Source: Oscillospiraceae bacterium (lineage in GTDB: Bacteria > Bacillota > Clostridia > Oscillospirales > CAG-272). Taken from it: a DNA stretch of 64,000 bases. Positions within the stretch are counted from its first letter, which is position 1. Each line of letters starts with the position of its first letter. Below are positions 60,581 to 64,000 of this stretch, piece by piece. The stretch is taken from contig SVTF01000001.1 in NCBI GenBank assembly GCA_015063905.1, positions 57,431-121,430 on the forward strand, written 5' to 3'. The notes under the pieces were generated by a model. The model worked only from the letters and a program-made list of their open reading frames with translations, made no database searches and was not told the origin of the DNA. Both the position numbers and the translations under genes were made by a program.

Positions 60581-61363
60581 TTATTTATTAAGATTCTCTA
60601 TGTATTCCTTGGGCGGCACGCCCATTTGCTGCTTGAATATCTTGGAAAAATACAAGGCGTCGCCAAAGCCTGCGAGTATCGCGATATTCTTCACACTGAC
60701 TACTCCCTGCTCCATCAAAAACAGGGCGTGCTTCATTCTGAGATCGCGCAGATAAGCGGTGAAGGCTATGCCCTTTTTGCGCTTGAACAAAAAAGAAAGA
60801 TATTTGGCATCGTAGCCTAAGACTTCGGCAAGTGCCGACAGGCAAAAATCCGCCCTTGTAAAGTTATCGTCGGTGACGGCAAGCATTTTAGAGATAAGAT
60901 CGCTATGCTTTTTCTTTGACGGGCTTAGATGCGCAAAACTGTATAAAAGCACCGCCTCAGCCATTAGGTCGACGTTGGTATCGTCGGCTTTTTTTATGCT
61001 CTCGAGCCAGAAGTCAATAAGAGCGCCATAGCCCTCGAATATGCAACCGTTAATCGCCGTACCGCTTCTATCGTATAGCTCAACCGCGCGCCTACCGTCA
61101 AATGTAACGTAACAGTATTCAATATCCTCGCCGAAAACACTGAAATCCACGCCTTTTTCCACGATGAAAACACATCCGTCGTCCAAATTGTAGTCCTTTG
61201 CATCAACCGTCAGCTTACCCTGTCCGCGCGTTACAATGCCGAGCAGATATTTATCTTTTTTGGCGTGTTTTTGCAGTCCGTTTTTAGTTTCGTACACAAA
61301 ATTCGCGCAAGTAAGGTCGCTCGACCTGTTTATATTGAATTTGCAGATGTTATTGCTTTCCAT
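60581..61363 (-). CDS. AraC-family transcriptional regulator
   Basis: 260 residues: an N-terminal cupin-like sensing domain (about 20-110, with YLLGIVTRGQGKLTVDAKDY) and a C-terminal double helix-turn-helix domain (about 165-258, with LSALAEVLGYDAKYLSFLFKRKKG and ILAGFGDALYFSKIFKQQMGVPPKEY). Members with this layout often sense sugars. It is divergent from the EamA-Gfo/Idh operon, which it may control. Own promoter at 61399-61427. Confidence 0.94.
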   Translation of the reverse strand: MESNNICKFNINRSSDLTCANFVYETKNGLQKHAKKDKYLLGIVTRGQGKLTVDAKDYNLDDGCVFIVEKGVDFSVFGEDIEYCYVTFDGRRAVELYDRSGTAINGCIFEGYGALIDFWLESIKKADDTNVDLMAEAVLLYSFAHLSPSKKKHSDLISKMLAVTDDNFTRADFCLSALAEVLGYDAKYLSFLFKRKKGIAFTAYLRDLRMKHALFLMEQGVVSVKNIAILAGFGDALYFSKIFKQQMGVPPKEYIENLNK

Positions 61364-61398
61364 TTTACCCCTCGTACGCTAAATGCAATATTTTCTCA

Positions 61399-61427
61399 AT
61401 TATATCCCTAAAATGAGCAAAAGTCAA
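61399..61427 (-). promoter_or_regulatory. Promoter of the AraC regulator gene
   Basis: TTGACT (61422-61427), 17 bases, TATAAT (61399-61404) on the - strand. Its -35 lies about 33 bases from the divergent promoter's -35. Confidence 0.78.
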
Positions 61428-61459
61428 GAATTTATCCATATATTCATAGAAAAATTCCA

Positions 61460-61488
61460 TTGAACGTGGTTATGGTGTATGCTATAAT
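61460..61488 (+). promoter_or_regulatory. Promoter of the EamA-Gfo/Idh operon
   Basis: TTGAAC (61460-61465), 17 bases, TATAAT (61483-61488), TG-extended -10. The leader to the EamA ATG is about 70 bases. Confidence 0.78.
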
Positions 61489-61563
61489 AAAAGCAATTAC
61501 AAAGAAGCTTTTGTTATATAATCAAATCGTAAAATATAAAAATGTATTTCCGCGGGGACTTTT

Positions 61564-62418
61564 ATGGAATATTACGGTATTATTTCCGCCGCCGTCGTGC
61601 TTTTCGGCGTCACCTTCCTTTTCAATGACAGATACCAAAAGGAGAGTGGCAGCGGCATCGGCGCGACCTTTGTTTTTTCACTCATCAACAGCATAGCGGG
61701 GCTTTTGTGCCTTTTGATAATTCACAGTTTCAAGCTTGAATTTACGGCGTTCACGCTTATTATGGCGATGCTTACGTCGATCAACAATATCGTCTATATC
61801 TTCTGCTCGCTCAAGGCTTTCGAGCATATAAACCTTTCGCTCTATTCCATCTTCGCGATGCTTGGAGGCATGGTTCTTCCCTTCGTTGTCGGCATCGTTT
61901 TTTACAACGAGCCGCTGACGCTCGGCAACGGTATCGCACTCCTACTTATCATGATGGCACTTGCGTTCACGATAAAGCCGGGGCGCAAAAAGAAGGGCGC
62001 CATATATTATGCGGGCGTGTTCATGCTGAACGGTATGTCGGGCGTTATATCCAAGATCTTTCAGTCGGCACCATACGAAAAAACGAGCGCGGCGTCTTAC
62101 AGCATCTGGACGGCTCTCGTTGGTGCAATTATTGCCGCCGTGGTATTGATCTGCATCAGAAAAAAGGTCAAAAAGCCTAACATCAAGGCGGTGGCATATT
62201 CCGCGGGCTTTGGAGCTGTAAACAAGGTGGCAAATTATCTGCTTCTCATAGCACTTGCCGTACTTCCCGCTTCTGTCCAATACCCTTTCGTTACAGGCGG
62301 AACTATGATAGTATCAACAGTTATAAGCCTTATCTGCCGCCAAAAGCCCTCGTGGCAGGAGCTTGTCTCCGTCGGATTGTCCTTTATTGGCGTTCTCGTT
62401 CTAGTCTTTTTGGCGTAA
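61564..62418 (+). CDS. EamA/DMT-superfamily transporter
   Basis: 284 residues with about ten membrane segments in two EamA-like halves; a PGRKKKG loop near residue 139 divides them. Family traits include the second-half end VSVGLSFIGVLVLVFLA. DMT transporters move small metabolites. The substrate is unknown, but its operon partner (Gfo/Idh oxidoreductase) and the divergent AraC gene suggest a sugar or sugar derivative. The ribosome site is GGGG, only moderate. Confidence 0.86.
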   Translation: MEYYGIISAAVVLFGVTFLFNDRYQKESGSGIGATFVFSLINSIAGLLCLLIIHSFKLEFTAFTLIMAMLTSINNIVYIFCSLKAFEHINLSLYSIFAMLGGMVLPFVVGIVFYNEPLTLGNGIALLLIMMALAFTIKPGRKKKGAIYYAGVFMLNGMSGVISKIFQSAPYEKTSAASYSIWTALVGAIIAAVVLICIRKKVKKPNIKAVAYSAGFGAVNKVANYLLLIALAVLPASVQYPFVTGGTMIVSTVISLICRQKPSWQELVSVGLSFIGVLVLVFLA

Positions 62419-62458
62419 GCCTGAAAAATAAATTTCTTCTCAAACGGAGGATAAAATA

Positions 62459-63706
62459 ATGAAAAGAACAATCAAATTCGGAATTTTCGGTCTCGGTCGC
62501 GGCGCGACGTTTTATGAGACCGTGCTTATGAACAACGGCGAGATAGTTGCCGTTTGCGATATTCGTCAGCACAAGCTCGACGAGGCTAAAAAATTCCTCG
62601 GCGACGGTGTTGCCACCTACACAAGCTTCGACGAGTTCATCAATCACGAAGGTCTGGAGGCGGTATTCCTTTGTAATTTCTTCCACGAGCATGCAGAATA
62701 TGCCATTCGCGCGCTTGAAAAGAACATTCACGTGCTCAGCGAATGCACCTCCAATGCTACCATGGCAGAGGGCGTTGCGCTTGTTCGTGCGGCGGAAAAG
62801 AGCAAGGCGATATATATGCTCTCCGAAAACTATCCTTTTATGGCTTTCAACGTTGAGATGCGCCGACTTTATCAGGGCGGAACGCTCGGTAAGCTTCTCT
62901 TTGCCGAGGGCGAGTACAACCATCCGATAAACCCAATGAATCACGCCGAGGTCAAGGGGCTCCGTCCCTTCCGCAAGCATTGGCGAAACAATCTCCCAAG
63001 AACATACTACATCACTCATTCGTTAGCGCCCTTGATGCATATCTCGGGTGCAACTCCCACGCGCGTTACCGCAATGCCCTGCTACGCGCCCTACCCCGAG
63101 GATTCGCTGATGAACTGCACGGTCAATGACCGCGCGGCGATCATCACCTGCTTGAACGACGACGATTCCGTTTTCCGTGTTACAGGCTGTGCGGGCTTTG
63201 GCGCACACAACAACGCTTACAGAATTTGCTGTGTAAACGGTCAAGCGGAAAACCGACGCGGCGACGGCGGCAGGGTTACCGTCCGCTACGATTCGTGGGC
63301 AACTCCCGAAGGTCAGGAGTCCTTCCAGAACTATTTTCCTAAGTGGAACGATCCCGACGAGGAGCTTATCGCAAAGGCTTCGCACGGCGGCGGCGATTTC
63401 CTCGTTATCCGCGAATTCTTCGATTCCATTCGCGAAAACAGAGCGCCCGTATTCGACGTTTATTTTGCAACTACCCTGGCATCGGTCGCTATTCTTTCTC
63501 ACCGCAGCCTGCTTGAGCGCGGAACGCCGTACGATATTCCCGATTTTCATCTGGAATCCGAGCGCGTAAAATATGAAAACGATACACTTTCTCCCTTCTA
63601 CGGCACGGACGGAAGCGAGCCGACAATCGAGCCCTGCTCGCACCACAAGGAATGGACTGAGGAGTCCATCGCCGCTTACGAGGCCCTTCTCGACTCGGTT
63701 AAATAA
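62459..63706 (+). CDS. Gfo/Idh/MocA-family oxidoreductase
   Basis: 415 residues: an N-terminal Rossmann fold (IKFGIFGLGRGATFYETVL, about 5-23) binding NAD(P). The conserved HVLSEC (Lys of the usual EKP replaced; SECTSN at about 94-99) is followed by a C-terminal alpha/beta substrate domain with PRTYYITHSLAPLM (catalytic-type His). These enzymes oxidise or isomerise sugars, inositols or glycosides. The missing EKP lysine, replaced by Ser-Glu-Cys, is a real deviation also seen in some glycosidase-type members. GGAGG precedes the ATG. Confidence 0.9.
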   Translation: MKRTIKFGIFGLGRGATFYETVLMNNGEIVAVCDIRQHKLDEAKKFLGDGVATYTSFDEFINHEGLEAVFLCNFFHEHAEYAIRALEKNIHVLSECTSNATMAEGVALVRAAEKSKAIYMLSENYPFMAFNVEMRRLYQGGTLGKLLFAEGEYNHPINPMNHAEVKGLRPFRKHWRNNLPRTYYITHSLAPLMHISGATPTRVTAMPCYAPYPEDSLMNCTVNDRAAIITCLNDDDSVFRVTGCAGFGAHNNAYRICCVNGQAENRRGDGGRVTVRYDSWATPEGQESFQNYFPKWNDPDEELIAKASHGGGDFLVIREFFDSIRENRAPVFDVYFATTLASVAILSHRSLLERGTPYDIPDFHLESERVKYENDTLSPFYGTDGSEPTIEPCSHHKEWTEESIAAYEALLDSVK

Positions 63707-63736
63707 GCTTCAAATTTTGATTTGTAGGGCGCCGAT

Positions 63737-63770
63737 GTTCTTTTCTTGTCATCAACGACAAGAAAAGAAC
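63737..63770. repeat. Perfect inverted repeat downstream of the oxidoreductase
   Basis: GTTCTTTTCTTGTC-ATCAAC-GACAAGAAAAGAAC, 14-bp stem, 6-base loop, without a T-run. It lies 31 bases after the stop and starts a 294-base stretch (63707-64000) with no gene I can support. Confidence 0.75.
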
Positions 63771-63783
63771 GAAAAGAAACGCC

Positions 63784-63863
63784 GCTTAAGGAAGAAAGGT
63801 GTCTACGCAGGCGAAAGACTGCGCTATCCGCCTTCGCTCCGACAACCTCTCCTCCTTAAGAAT
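63784..63863. repeat. Long imperfect inverted repeat near the window end
   Basis: CTTAAGGA...AAAGGT at the left pairs with ACCTCT...TCCTTAAG at the right, across about 45 bases that contain GCAGGCGAAAGACTGC-type smaller pairing. Looks like a dispersed intergenic element rather than a terminator. Confidence 0.5.
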
Positions 63864-64000
63864 CCACCTCTCTAATGACAAAGTTTATCTTGAATATAAA
63901 GGGTTTTAGCTTGATTTTCGATTTGGCAAAGCTTCATTTATTAAGCAATTCTCCAAATTAAAAATCACCAACCCTATGCCCCAAAGAGTTTTGGAGTGGG

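Noticed and set aside
63573-63875. 100-residue + strand ORF at the window end
   Set aside because: Begins inside the oxidoreductase gene and reads through inverted repeats; no ribosome site.

Overview
The window looks like a chromosomal segment of a spore-forming member of the Clostridia (Firmicutes), probably an anaerobic, perhaps gut-associated, low-to-mid GC organism. Pointers to this are the sporulation genes (yabP, yabQ, spoVB, yqfC, yqfD, ylbJ, a DacF-type carboxypeptidase and a TIGR04086 protein), a T-box leader in front of valS, an HPr with Ser46, HemZ, CdaA/CdaR, strong purine-rich ribosome binding sites, and gene order shared with Bacillus and Clostridium. It is almost all housekeeping DNA. 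I see no phage, insertion sequence, CRISPR array, rRNA or tRNA.

Layout. (1) 1-2.3 kb, + strand: the 3' part of mecA, then a family 4 uracil-DNA glycosylase and an AEC transporter. (2) 2.3-19.6 kb, - strand: a 16-gene run read from cdaA down to a divIC/ftsB-type gene. It holds cdaA-cdaR-FAD oxidoreductase-recJ-rel-dtd-hemZ-uridine-kinase-like-deaminase-spoVB-mazG-hup-rqcP-yabP-yabQ-divIC. Two nucleotide second-messenger enzymes (c-di-AMP synthase and bifunctional ppGpp synthetase/hydrolase) lie in this run, together with the conserved 'yab' sporulation/division cluster. (3) 19.9-27.1 kb, - strand: a P-loop protein, an Lrp regulator, an aminotransferase and a membrane protein as one unit, then pgi, dacF, a DUF5662 gene and a PHP phosphatase. 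(4) 27.2-32.2 kb, - strand: uvrB-uvrA with a LexA (SOS) box. (5) 32.4-37.2 kb, - strand: two secreted lipoproteins that share a Thr/Glu hexapeptide-repeat stalk, one with an SGNH hydrolase domain and one with BspA-type leucine-rich repeats. (6) 37.4-45.3 kb, - strand: uvrC-rsmD-coaD, ptsH, and rimM-trmD followed by an O-antigen-ligase-like membrane protein and two DUF4330-like proteins. (7) 45.5-46.5 kb, + strand: yajC and a TIGR04086 membrane protein. (8) 46.5-54.6 kb, - strand: a large repeat-containing lipoprotein, then the conserved yqfC-yqfD-phoH-ybeY-(unknown)-era-recO cluster. (9) 54.6-64 kb, mostly +: ylbJ, an acidic lipoprotein, T-box/valS, a Cof-type HAD phosphatase, a divergent AraC regulator, an EamA-type transporter and a Gfo/Idh/MocA oxidoreductase.

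Regulation visible in the sequence. Many promoters match the sigma-A consensus with a 17-base spacer, and most also have an extended -10 (TG one base upstream). Intrinsic terminators, several bidirectional, separate the units. At TIGR04086 and dacF, and in part at yabP, a hairpin carries the Shine-Dalgarno sequence in its 3' arm right before the start codon. At TIGR04086 a sigma-E-like promoter lies inside the hairpin, so only transcripts started there would leave the ribosome site free.

The least explained material is the group of three secreted lipoproteins (Thr/Glu stalk plus SGNH; stalk plus leucine-rich repeats; leucine-rich repeats plus an SH3-like segment plus four tandem modules of about 100 residues).
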